This document shows, piece after piece, positions 1-6,565 of a stretch of DNA of 6,799 nucleotides. The notes under the pieces are model-generated. The model was not told the origin of the DNA, did not search any database, and worked only from the letters and a program-made list of their open reading frames with translations. The stretch comes from Flavobacteriia bacterium. Its GTDB lineage: Bacteria > Bacteroidota > Bacteroidia > Flavobacteriales > Flavobacteriaceae. The translations under genes and the position numbers were made by a program. The stretch's first letter is position 1. Each line of letters begins with the position of its first letter. The DNA is taken from the NCBI GenBank assembly GCA_018500075.1, contig JAHBAN010000120.1, forward strand, positions 1-6,799. The letters are read 5' to 3'.

Positions 1-52
1 CATACGAAATCTAGTCCGTTCTCGGGGGCTCGGAGATGTTTAAAAGAACCAG
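1..52 (+). other. Nextera P7 / i7 index / Read-2 adapter remnant (artefact)
   Basis: This is synthetic library sequence, not genome. Aligned without gaps to the standard Nextera i7 primer plus Read-2 transposon end (recalled), 44 of 52 bases agree. Bases 1-10 correspond to the end of P7 (one mismatch, at 8). Bases 11-18 read CTAGTCCG where the N702 primer carries CTAGTACG. Bases 19-52 match the Read-2 adapter and mosaic end at 28 of 34 positions, including an unbroken run of 14 at 26-39 (GGGCTCGGAGATGT). All differences are substitutions (8, 16, 19, 25, 40, 43, 48, 49), which suggests a low-quality end. Any reading frame starting at 36 is a spurious translation of the mosaic end. Confidence 0.93.
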
Positions 53-70
53 TCCCACCCCCGCCGCGCT

Positions 71-104
71 GGCAATTGCCCCGCGCCCGCCGGCCCCCTA
101 TATC
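71..104 (+). promoter_or_regulatory. Candidate sigma70-type promoter for the P450, with a palindrome over the -35
   Basis: A -35-like hexamer TTGCCC (76-81) and a -10-like hexamer TATATC (99-104) are separated by exactly 17 nt. Each matches 4 of 6 consensus positions. Initiation would fall near 110-112, leaving a short leader that contains the AGGAG ribosome binding site. A perfect 10-bp palindrome, GGCAATTGCC (71-80), overlaps the -35 and could be an operator half or chance. Genomic sequence begins only at about 53, so upstream activator sites are not visible, and the neighbouring adapter shows that base quality near this end is poor. Confidence 0.35.
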
Positions 105-116
105 AGAAGACATCAC

Positions 117-121
117 AGGAG
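117..121 (+). promoter_or_regulatory. Ribosome binding site of the P450 gene
   Basis: AGGAG at 117-121 lies 6 nt before the ATG at 128. This supports 128 as the start rather than a later methionine. Confidence 0.75.
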
Positions 122-127
122 CGCGCC

Positions 128-1474
128 ATGCCCGAGAGCCAGACCCCCGTTGCCGTTTCGCTTGCCCGAGAGCCGTTGGGGCTGCTCCAAAGCCTCTCTG
201 CGGCGCGCAACAATATCCTCTCGATCATCCCCTATATCGCCACGCAACAGCCCGTTGTGTCGGGCACAACAGGCATCCGCTGGCATATGCTGATGGATCC
301 GGACGCGATCCGCCGGGTGCTGCTCGAAGCGCTTGAGACCTACCCCAAATCAGACGTTACCAAAAATCTTCTGCGCCCGGCGATCGGCGAGAGCCTCTTT
401 ATCGCCGAGGGGGCGCATTGGCGCTGGCAGCGCCGCGCCGCAGCACCCGTGTTTTCCCATCGCAACGTGAGCGCGCTTGCCCCCGTGATGAGCGCCGCCG
501 CAGAGGCCAGCCTTCTGCGGATCGAGGCCGCCGGCCCGCGCGCCAGCGACATCTATGCCGAGATGGTGCGCGCCACCTTTGACATCACCGCAAAGGTCAC
601 GCTGTCAGGCAGCAACACCTTCTCCGCCGGTGAGGTCCACCGCGCGATCGACGCCTATATCGCGGCGGCGGGCAAAGTCTCGCTGTTTGATATTCTGGGT
701 CTGCCCATGTGGGTTCCGCGCCCCTCGCGCGTGCTGGCGGGCAGCTCGCTCAAACAGATGAAAACCATTGCCGATGATGCGGTCCGCTCGCGGCGCGCGG
801 CGGGCGCGGGCGCGGTGCCCGATCTGCTTGATCTCTTGCTGGAGGGCGAAGACCCCGAGACAGGCCGCGCCATGAGCACCGCCGAGCTGCGCGACAACCT
901 GCTGACCTTCATTGTCGCGGGCCATGAGACCACCGCGCTCACGCTGGCTTGGGCGTTTTATCTCTGTGCCTTTGATCCGCGCGTGCAAGATAAGGCCCGC
1001 GCCGAGGCGCAAGCCGCGCTTCAGGGCCGCACCGCGACAGCAGAAGACCTGCCAAACCTGCCCTATTGCCGGATGATCATTGACGAGGCCCTGCGCCTCT
1101 ATCCGCCCGCGGCGCTGATCTCGCGCACCGCAAAAGCGCCCGATACGCTTGCAGGGCGCGAGGTCCGCCGCGGCGACACTGTGATGATCCCGATCTATGC
1201 GCTGCACCGCAACGCTCTTCTATGGGAGGCGCCTGACGCCTTTTGCCCCGAGCGCTTTGCCGAGAAGCCGGCGCGCTATGCCTACCTGCCCTTTGGCGAT
1301 GGCCCGCGTATCTGCATCGGGGCGAGCTTTGCGCTGCAAGAAGCGGTGATTATCCTCGCCACATTGCTCGCAAAGCGCCGCTTTACGCCCGTGGCCGGCA
1401 AGGCGCCAAAGCCCGTCATGATCCTGACGTTGCGCCCCGAGGGCGGGGTCTGGCTCACATCAGAGCCGGCCTAA
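128..1474 (+). CDS. Cytochrome P450, stand-alone soluble type
   Basis: A heme-thiolate monooxygenase of 448 residues, a normal length for a bacterial P450. In order it shows the helix-C WxxxR (W98-R102, binds a heme propionate), the I-helix oxygen-activation motif AGHETT (264-269, with E267/T268 as the acid-alcohol pair), the K-helix ExxR (E320-R323), the PERF motif (374-377) and the heme loop FGDGPRICIG (389-398), with C396 as the axial cysteine ligand. There is no signal peptide, membrane anchor or fused reductase, so it should be cytosolic and rely on a separate ferredoxin/reductase pair not present here. The heme loop and AGHETT resemble the fatty-acid / CYP102-like and carotenoid-hydroxylase groups more than camphor-type P450s, but the substrate cannot be told. 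The stretch around residues 75-112 resembles a P450 I recall as common in Rhodobacterales. The gene ends on the stop codon of convergent soxG. Confidence 0.95.
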   Translation: MPESQTPVAVSLAREPLGLLQSLSAARNNILSIIPYIATQQPVVSGTTGIRWHMLMDPDAIRRVLLEALETYPKSDVTKNLLRPAIGESLFIAEGAHWRWQRRAAAPVFSHRNVSALAPVMSAAAEASLLRIEAAGPRASDIYAEMVRATFDITAKVTLSGSNTFSAGEVHRAIDAYIAAAGKVSLFDILGLPMWVPRPSRVLAGSSLKQMKTIADDAVRSRRAAGAGAVPDLLDLLLEGEDPETGRAMSTAELRDNLLTFIVAGHETTALTLAWAFYLCAFDPRVQDKARAEAQAALQGRTATAEDLPNLPYCRMIIDEALRLYPPAALISRTAKAPDTLAGREVRRGDTVMIPIYALHRNALLWEAPDAFCPERFAEKPARYAYLPFGDGPRICIGASFALQEAVIILATLLAKRRFTPVAGKAPKPVMILTLRPEGGVWLTSEPA

Positions 1475-2019
1475 AGTGCGCGCGCCGCCACACCTTCCAT
1501 GGCGGTTTTCAGATCGTGCACCAGCGTTTTCGCCATCGATCGAAAGCCCATGATCTGCCAGCTCTCGGCCTCAAGCCGGGTGATCGAACACGCCATGTGA
1601 AACACCTCGGTGCGCGCCGTGGCCCCCAGAGGAAACGCCCCGTCGCGCAGATCAACAGGCGTCAGCCGCGCCAGCACATCGCGCGCGCCCGCACCCTCCA
1701 GCACCACGCAGCTCCAGGCATCCGACTGATCGGTCAGCGCCGCGTGCTTTGCAAGCTTGGCGGCGGCCTGAACCCCGACCAATATCGCCGCGTTCCGGCC
1801 AAACCAGACAAGCCGCGCCGCGCCGTTTGCCGAGGTTGCGCCAGCCGCAGGCCAGCTTAGCCCATGCGCGGCGCTCAACGCCTTGGCCAAAGCGGCCTCT
1901 TGGCCCTTGTAGGGCGCAATCAGCGTCAGCGGGCGCATCTCGTCTTCGCGCAGCGTAACGCCGCCAATGCTCAGCGGCAAAAGCCCCGCTGCGGGCGATA
2001 CGGCCTTAAGCTCAGTCAC
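1471..2019 (-). CDS. soxG: Sarcosine oxidase gamma subunit
   Basis: The smallest GcvT-like subunit of heterotetrameric sarcosine oxidase, 182 residues, usual for the family. No catalytic cofactor is assigned to it; it packs against the alpha subunit. Family-like segments are the N-terminus TELKAVSPAAGLLPLSIGG (residues 2-20), DQSDAWSCVVLEGAGARDVL (97-116) and a C-terminal FRSMAKTLVHDL (159-170). The start chosen is GTG at 2019-2017. It has a good Shine-Dalgarno AAGGGGAG (2034-2027) 7 nt upstream, and the protein then starts where SoxG proteins normally do. The frame stays open upstream to 2154, but that extension lies inside soxA and has no SoxG character. It overlaps the end of soxA by 8 nt, suggesting translational coupling. 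Its TAG stop overlaps the P450 TAA. Confidence 0.95.
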   Translation of the reverse strand: MTELKAVSPAAGLLPLSIGGVTLREDEMRPLTLIAPYKGQEAALAKALSAAHGLSWPAAGATSANGAARLVWFGRNAAILVGVQAAAKLAKHAALTDQSDAWSCVVLEGAGARDVLARLTPVDLRDGAFPLGATARTEVFHMACSITRLEAESWQIMGFRSMAKTLVHDLKTAMEGVAARAL

Positions 2020-4954
2020 GGCTGCGCTCCCCTTCTGGATCAAGGAATACTGGGTGGCACACTTCACAGCGCGTCGAGACCCCGCGCACATGATCCACCA
2101 TCTGCACAATCCCGCCATGGCGCGCGCGCCCGCCCTTGAGGAAGCCAAGGCCAAGATAGCTGCCCAGCGTCGGCGAATAGCCCACCGAGGTCAGATAGCC
2201 CTGATTGTTGGGGCGGGTCGGCTCGGCCGCATCATTGTAAAGATGCGCCCCCGCCAGAAGCTGCTTCACAGCGCCCACCGGCTTCAGCCCGACAAGCATC
2301 TCGCGATCGTCCTCGACAAGTCCGGGCCGCGCGGCGGCGCCTTTGCCGATAAAGTCCTTCTTCTTGCTCATCATCCCCTGCATTCCGATGTCAAACGCGG
2401 TCACGCGGCCATGGATTTCAGCATGGGTGATAAAGCCCTTCTCGATCCGAAGCACATTGAGCGCCTCCATCCCGTAGGCACCGCCGCCCATGGCCTCGGC
2501 GCGCGCGCGCAAGAGCTGAAACAGGCTCTCGCCATAGCGCGCAGGCACAGCCACCTCATAGGCGTGCTCGCCCGAAAAGCTGATCCGGAAAAGGCGGCCA
2601 TCAACGCCCAGAATCTTGACATCACCACAGGCCATAAACGGCCAGCTCTCGCCGTCAATCGGGCTGTCAAGCAAGCCGTTCAGCAAATCGCGCGCCTGTG
2701 GCCCGGCCACAGCAAACTGCGCCCATTGCTCTGTCACCGACGCAAAGCGCACATCCAGATCAGGCCGCAGGCCCTGACTGACAAACTCCATGTGTTTCAT
2801 GACTTCGCCCGCCGCCGCCGTGGTGGTGGTCATCACGAAATGGTCGTCAGCGAGGCGCGCGGTCGTGCCGTCATCCATCACATGGCCGTCCTCGCGCAGC
2901 ATGAGGCCATAGCGCACACGGCCCACCTTCAGGGTGGAGAACATATTGGTATAGAGCAGATCCAGAAACGCCCCGGCATCGCGGCCCTTGATGTCGATCT
3001 TGCCGAGCGTGGAAACATCACAAATGCCCACCGCCTCGCGCACATAGCCGACTTCGCGGTCACAAGACTGCCGCCATGTCGTCTCGCCCGCCTTGGGGAA
3101 ATAGGACGGGCGATACCACAGCCCCGCCTCGATCAGCGGCGCATTCGCCGCAACTGTCAACCGGTGCGAAGTGGTAAACCGTTCGGGCGCAAAGCCCTTG
3201 TCCGCCGCCCCCGCCGCCATGGCCGCCACAGCCACAGGCGTAAACGGCGGGCGGTAGGTCGTCGTGCCCGTCTCGGGAATACCGCGCCCCGTTGCATCGG
3301 CCAAAACCGCCAGCGCCTGCACATTGGAGTTCTTGCCCTGATCAGTCGCCATCCCCTGCGTGGTGTAACGCTTCATATGCTCCACCGAGCGGAAATTCTC
3401 GGCTGCGGCCTGTTTGACGTCTTTCACAGTCACATCGTTCTGGAAATCAAGCCAGGCACGGCCCTTGCCCGCCACTGCCCAAAGCGGGGCAATGCTGTAA
3501 GGGCGGTCTTCCGCACTCGGCATCTCAGGCGCTCTCTTAGGCGCTTTCGCCTGAAGCCCCAGCGCATCGCACGCCGCCTGTGCCGCGCCCACACCCTCGC
3601 CCAGACAGGCCGCCGTAGAGAAGGCGCCGTTGCACGCCCCCGCCGCGATCAGGCCGGGCACCATACCCACCTTGGGCACAAAGGCCGCAATCGCCTCGTT
3701 CCACTCTGGCCGCCCGTTCATATGGCAGGTCAGATGCAAGGTCGGGTTCCAGCCGCCCGACATTCCAAGACAATCCGCCGCAACTTTCTCAACGCCCGAG
3801 GCCCGCGAAATGCTCACCGCCTCAAGCGCCTTGCGCCCCTCGGTCCCGACGATCTGCGCCCCCGCGTAAAACGGCACATCAAGCTGGCAGGTGGCATCGG
3901 CACGGCTGTCCACCAAAGCGGCGATATGCACCCCCGCCGCCAGCAGGTCTGCGGCCACGTCGTGGATGCTGTCGTTGTTGCCAAACAGCACGATCTTCTG
4001 ACCGGGCGCGACATTCCAGCGGTTCACATAGGCGCGCACCGCACTCGCCATCATCACACCGGGGCGGTCGTTGTTCTGAAAGGCAATCGGACGCTCCAAA
4101 GCCCCCACCGCCAGAACAGTCCGCTTGGCCGCGATCTTCCAGAAGCACTCTTTCGCAAGGCCCTTGGCCAGCGGGCGGTGATGCGCCACACGCTCCAGCG
4201 CACCATAGGTGCCCCCGTCATAAGCCCCCGTCACGCTTGTGCGCGTCATGATGCGCACGTTGCCCATCTCCGCGAGCCGCTCGGCCATCGCCGCCGCCCA
4301 GTCGCGCGCAGGCACGCCGTCAATCTCGCCGCTTTCGCTGAGAAGCCGCCCGCCAAGGGTGCTGTCTTCTTCGGCAAGGATCACATCCGCCCCCGCCTCG
4401 GCCGCCGTCAGGGCCGCCATAAGCCCCGTGGGGCCAGAGCCGATCACCAGCACATCACAATGCGCAAAACCGCGCTCATATTTGTCCGTGACCGGATCAC
4501 CCGAAATGGCCCCAAGCCCTGCGGCGCGTCGGATCACAGGCTCATAAAGCTTTTCCCAAAAGACCTTGGGCCACATAAACGTCTTGTAATAAAACCCCGC
4601 GCCAAGGAAAGGCGCGCCAAGGTCGTTCACCGCCATCACATCAAAATCAAGGCTCGGCCAGCGGTTCTGGCTGACGGCCTCAAGCCCGTCATAGATCTCC
4701 TGCACGGTCGCGCGCACATTCGGGTCTTGCGAGCCGCCCGTGCCAACCGTCACCAAAGCATTCGGCTCCTCCGAGCCGGCCGTCAAAATCCCGCGCGGGC
4801 GGTGGTATTTGAACGAGCGCGCCACAAGCTTCACGCCATTGGCAAGCAGCGCCGAGGCCAGCGTATCGCCCTCAAACCCCTCATAGCTGTGCCCGTCAAA
4901 ACGAAAGCTCACCTTGCGGCCCCGGTTGATCAGGCCCTCGCCCTCAAGTCTCAT
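2012..4954 (-). CDS. soxA: Sarcosine oxidase alpha subunit
   Basis: The large subunit of heterotetrameric sarcosine oxidase, 980 residues, full length. An N-terminal ferredoxin-like domain (about 1-100) has no cysteines before residue 166, so it carries no iron-sulfur cluster. Next is a Rossmann domain with VLVIGSGPTG (168-177) and an acidic strand end at AEED (194-197), which in the family holds NAD+. A second dinucleotide-fold-like stretch, IVLFGNNDS, starts at 321. From about 600 to the end is a GcvT-type tetrahydrofolate-binding aminomethyltransferase domain (GFITHAEIHGRVTAFDIGM, 840-858). In the complex this domain takes the carbon released from sarcosine and forms 5,10-methylene-THF. 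The ATG overlaps the soxD stop as ATGA (4-nt overlap) and has a strong AAGGAGG site 7 nt upstream. NAD and THF roles are family knowledge; the motifs are seen here. Confidence 0.97.
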   Translation of the reverse strand: MRLEGEGLINRGRKVSFRFDGHSYEGFEGDTLASALLANGVKLVARSFKYHRPRGILTAGSEEPNALVTVGTGGSQDPNVRATVQEIYDGLEAVSQNRWPSLDFDVMAVNDLGAPFLGAGFYYKTFMWPKVFWEKLYEPVIRRAAGLGAISGDPVTDKYERGFAHCDVLVIGSGPTGLMAALTAAEAGADVILAEEDSTLGGRLLSESGEIDGVPARDWAAAMAERLAEMGNVRIMTRTSVTGAYDGGTYGALERVAHHRPLAKGLAKECFWKIAAKRTVLAVGALERPIAFQNNDRPGVMMASAVRAYVNRWNVAPGQKIVLFGNNDSIHDVAADLLAAGVHIAALVDSRADATCQLDVPFYAGAQIVGTEGRKALEAVSISRASGVEKVAADCLGMSGGWNPTLHLTCHMNGRPEWNEAIAAFVPKVGMVPGLIAAGACNGAFSTAACLGEGVGAAQAACDALGLQAKAPKRAPEMPSAEDRPYSIAPLWAVAGKGRAWLDFQNDVTVKDVKQAAAENFRSVEHMKRYTTQGMATDQGKNSNVQALAVLADATGRGIPETGTTTYRPPFTPVAVAAMAAGAADKGFAPERFTTSHRLTVAANAPLIEAGLWYRPSYFPKAGETTWRQSCDREVGYVREAVGICDVSTLGKIDIKGRDAGAFLDLLYTNMFSTLKVGRVRYGLMLREDGHVMDDGTTARLADDHFVMTTTTAAAGEVMKHMEFVSQGLRPDLDVRFASVTEQWAQFAVAGPQARDLLNGLLDSPIDGESWPFMACGDVKILGVDGRLFRISFSGEHAYEVAVPARYGESLFQLLRARAEAMGGGAYGMEALNVLRIEKGFITHAEIHGRVTAFDIGMQGMMSKKKDFIGKGAAARPGLVEDDREMLVGLKPVGAVKQLLAGAHLYNDAAEPTRPNNQGYLTSVGYSPTLGSYLGLGFLKGGRARHGGIVQMVDHVRGVSTRCEVCHPVFLDPEGERSRD
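2027..2034 (-). promoter_or_regulatory. Ribosome binding site fixing the soxG GTG start
   Basis: On the - strand AAGGGGAG (2034 to 2027) precedes the GTG at 2019 by 7 nt. It lies inside the last codons of soxA, so soxG translation probably depends on ribosomes finishing soxA. Confidence 0.7.
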
Positions 4955-5223
4955 GCCCTGGCCTCCTTCACGTCCTGCGCCAGCTTCACGGCACCAAATT
5001 CATGCGTCACCGTATTGCGCTCGGCCACAAGCCAGCTGCCACAGCCAAAGTCGTGAAACCATAGCTCTTGGGTCACACCCGCCACATTCTCGCGGTTGTG
5101 CAAATAGTCATCCCAGACCGCCAAGGACGCATCCTCTCCGGGCCGCTCAAGTGCCAAAGCGTGGCCCTTATAGGAAAATTCGCGGCTGTCTCTCTCGCCA
5201 CACAGGGGGCAGGCTATACGCAT
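4951..5223 (-). CDS. soxD: Sarcosine oxidase delta subunit (zinc-binding)
   Basis: The small structural subunit of heterotetrameric sarcosine oxidase, 90 residues. The family binds one zinc with three cysteines and one histidine. Here the ligands are visible as CPLC (C5, C8) and HDFGC (H57, C61), at the expected spacing. The body contains the family pattern of a YKGHALALERP stretch (18-28), a WDDYLHNRENVAG segment (37-49) and a WFHDFGCGSWL segment (55-65). The start is ATG at 5223, with AGGA 6 nt upstream. It lies 16 nt after soxB, and its TGA overlaps the soxA ATG, so it is firmly inside the operon. The name soxD here means sarcosine oxidase, not the sulfur-oxidation SoxD. Confidence 0.96.
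   Translation of the reverse strand: MRIACPLCGERDSREFSYKGHALALERPGEDASLAVWDDYLHNRENVAGVTQELWFHDFGCGSWLVAERNTVTHEFGAVKLAQDVKEARA
4962..4968 (-). promoter_or_regulatory. Strong ribosome binding site of soxA
   Basis: AAGGAGG on the - strand (4968 to 4962), 7 nt before the soxA ATG, lies inside the end of soxD. It is the closest match to the anti-Shine-Dalgarno core in the operon, which fits the need to make a 980-residue subunit from an overlapping start. Confidence 0.75.
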
Positions 5224-5239
5224 TGTCTTTCCTTATCCT

Positions 5240-6493
5240 TCAGTGCAGGTTGTGCTGGCTGCCACGGTGCTCTTCGTCCATCAGCCCCCGCCCGGTCTCG
5301 AAACGGTCCAGACGGTGCTTCATCGCAACCTCATGGGGCTGCCCTGTCGCCATCAGATGCGCCATGCAATAGCCCGACGCCGGCACAGCCTTAAACCCGC
5401 CATAACACCAGCCCGCATTGACAAACAGCCCGTCCACCGGCGTCTTATCAATGAAAAAGCTGCCATCCGGCGTCATGTCCATGATCCCGCCCCAAGAGCG
5501 CAAGACCCGCGCCTTGCCGATCTGGGGCAAAAGGCACATCGCCGCTTCCATGACGTGCTCTGCGGTCGGCAAATTGCCGCGCTGCGCATAGGAGGCGTAA
5601 AAATCAAGATCGCCGCCAAACACAAGCCCGCCCTTGTCGGACTGGCTCATATACATATGCCCCATGCCAAAGGTCACCACATGATCGATACAGGGCTTCA
5701 GCCCCTCGCTGACAAAGGCTTGCAACACATGGCTCTCGATCGGCAGGGTCAGCCCCGCCATCGCCGCCACCTGTGAGGAGCGCCCGGCCACAACCATACC
5801 AACCTTCTTGGATTTGATCGCGCCGCGCGTGGTCTGCACGCCCTGCACAACCCCGTTCACAATATCAATCCCTGTGACTTCACAGTTCTGGATCAGATCA
5901 ACCCCGCGCTGGTCGGCCCCGCGGGCAAAGCCCCAGGCCACAGCGTCGTGGCGCGCCGTGCCGCCGCGCTTGTGATACAGCCCGCCATAAATAGGAAAGC
6001 GGATGTTGTCATGGTTGAGGTTCGGCAGAAGCTCGCGCACCGTGGTTTTGTCGAGCAAAATCGCGTCATCACCCTGGCTGATCATCATATTGGCGCGTTT
6101 GGCCGCCGCGTCGCGCTGCCCGTCGGAGTGAAACAGATTGATGATCCCGCGCTGGGACATCATCGCATTATAGTTCAAATCCTGCTCCAGCCCCTCCCAG
6201 AGCTTGAGCGAATGGGAGTAAAACTGCGAATTGCCCTCAAGGCTGTAGTTGGCGCGCACAATCGTTGTGTTGCGCCCCACATTGCCGCCGCCCAGATAGC
6301 CCTTTTCGAGCACCGCGATATTGGTCATGCCGTGGTTCTTGGCGAGGTAGTAGGCCGTCGAAAGCCCGTGCCCGCCGCCGCCAATGATAATCGCGTCATA
6401 AGCGGGTTTCGGTTCAGGGTTGCGCCAATGCGGCGTCCAGCCCTTGTTGCCCGTGAGGCCCTCTTTGAGAATTTTCAGCGCGGAAAAGCGCAT
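5240..6493 (-). CDS. soxB: Sarcosine oxidase beta subunit (FAD / covalent FMN)
   Basis: The catalytic flavin subunit of heterotetrameric sarcosine oxidase, 417 residues, the standard SoxB length. It belongs to the DAO (D-amino acid oxidase-like) flavoprotein family. Near the N-terminus is the Rossmann FAD motif IIIGGGGHG (35-43), followed by the ribose-binding glutamate in VLEKG (E63) and GNVGRNTT (70-77). The segment GGLYHKRGGTARHDAVAWG (170-188) contains the region where the family attaches FMN covalently to a histidine; H174 is the most likely one, H182 the alternative. The C-terminal flavin segment is NAGWCYGGFKAVPASG (359-374). Sarcosine is oxidised at FAD, and electrons pass to FMN and then O2, giving H2O2. 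The start chosen is ATG 6493, preceded by AAGGGGG and giving the typical MRFSALK N-terminus. A TTG 8 codons upstream is rejected. First gene of the operon. Confidence 0.97.
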   Translation of the reverse strand: MRFSALKILKEGLTGNKGWTPHWRNPEPKPAYDAIIIGGGGHGLSTAYYLAKNHGMTNIAVLEKGYLGGGNVGRNTTIVRANYSLEGNSQFYSHSLKLWEGLEQDLNYNAMMSQRGIINLFHSDGQRDAAAKRANMMISQGDDAILLDKTTVRELLPNLNHDNIRFPIYGGLYHKRGGTARHDAVAWGFARGADQRGVDLIQNCEVTGIDIVNGVVQGVQTTRGAIKSKKVGMVVAGRSSQVAAMAGLTLPIESHVLQAFVSEGLKPCIDHVVTFGMGHMYMSQSDKGGLVFGGDLDFYASYAQRGNLPTAEHVMEAAMCLLPQIGKARVLRSWGGIMDMTPDGSFFIDKTPVDGLFVNAGWCYGGFKAVPASGYCMAHLMATGQPHEVAMKHRLDRFETGRGLMDEEHRGSQHNLH

Positions 6494-6497
6494 ATGA

Positions 6498-6504
6498 CCC
6501 CCTT
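6498..6504 (-). promoter_or_regulatory. Ribosome binding site deciding the soxB start
   Basis: On the - strand AAGGGGG (6504 to 6498) ends 4 nt before the ATG at 6493. The spacing is slightly tight, but it favours this ATG over the in-frame TTG at 6517. Confidence 0.6.
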
Positions 6505-6565
6505 CGCCCGCAGGCAATAGACTGTTGTGGCGCGCAAACCGCGGCCCTTGGTTTTGAACAGCCTA

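Noticed and set aside
36..336. Open frames starting at 36 and 76 on the + strand
   Set aside because: The first begins inside the adapter and both run out of frame into the P450. Neither has a plausible ribosome site or product.
605..1207. A 200-codon - strand frame opposite the P450
   Set aside because: It is a shadow frame: Arg/Gly/Ala-rich with no motifs, opposite a complete P450 with all conserved residues.
1435..1448. CCCCG / CGGGG hairpin as a terminator at the P450-soxG junction
   Set aside because: It has only a 5-bp stem, sits inside the P450 coding region, and has no T-tract on either strand.
2020..2154. A 45-codon N-terminal extension of soxG
   Set aside because: It lies inside soxA, has no SoxG similarity, and the GTG at 2019 has a good Shine-Dalgarno and yields the normal family N-terminus.
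1967..5056. A 1029-codon open frame on the + strand, opposite soxA
   Set aside because: It is the complementary-frame shadow of soxA in high-GC DNA. The translation is rich in His, Arg, Pro and Ala with no domain, while the - strand frame is an unmistakable SoxA. Length alone is not evidence here.
6494..6517. A TTG start giving soxB 8 extra residues
   Set aside because: The ATG at 6493 has AAGGGGG just upstream and gives the usual MRFSALK start and the usual 417-residue length.
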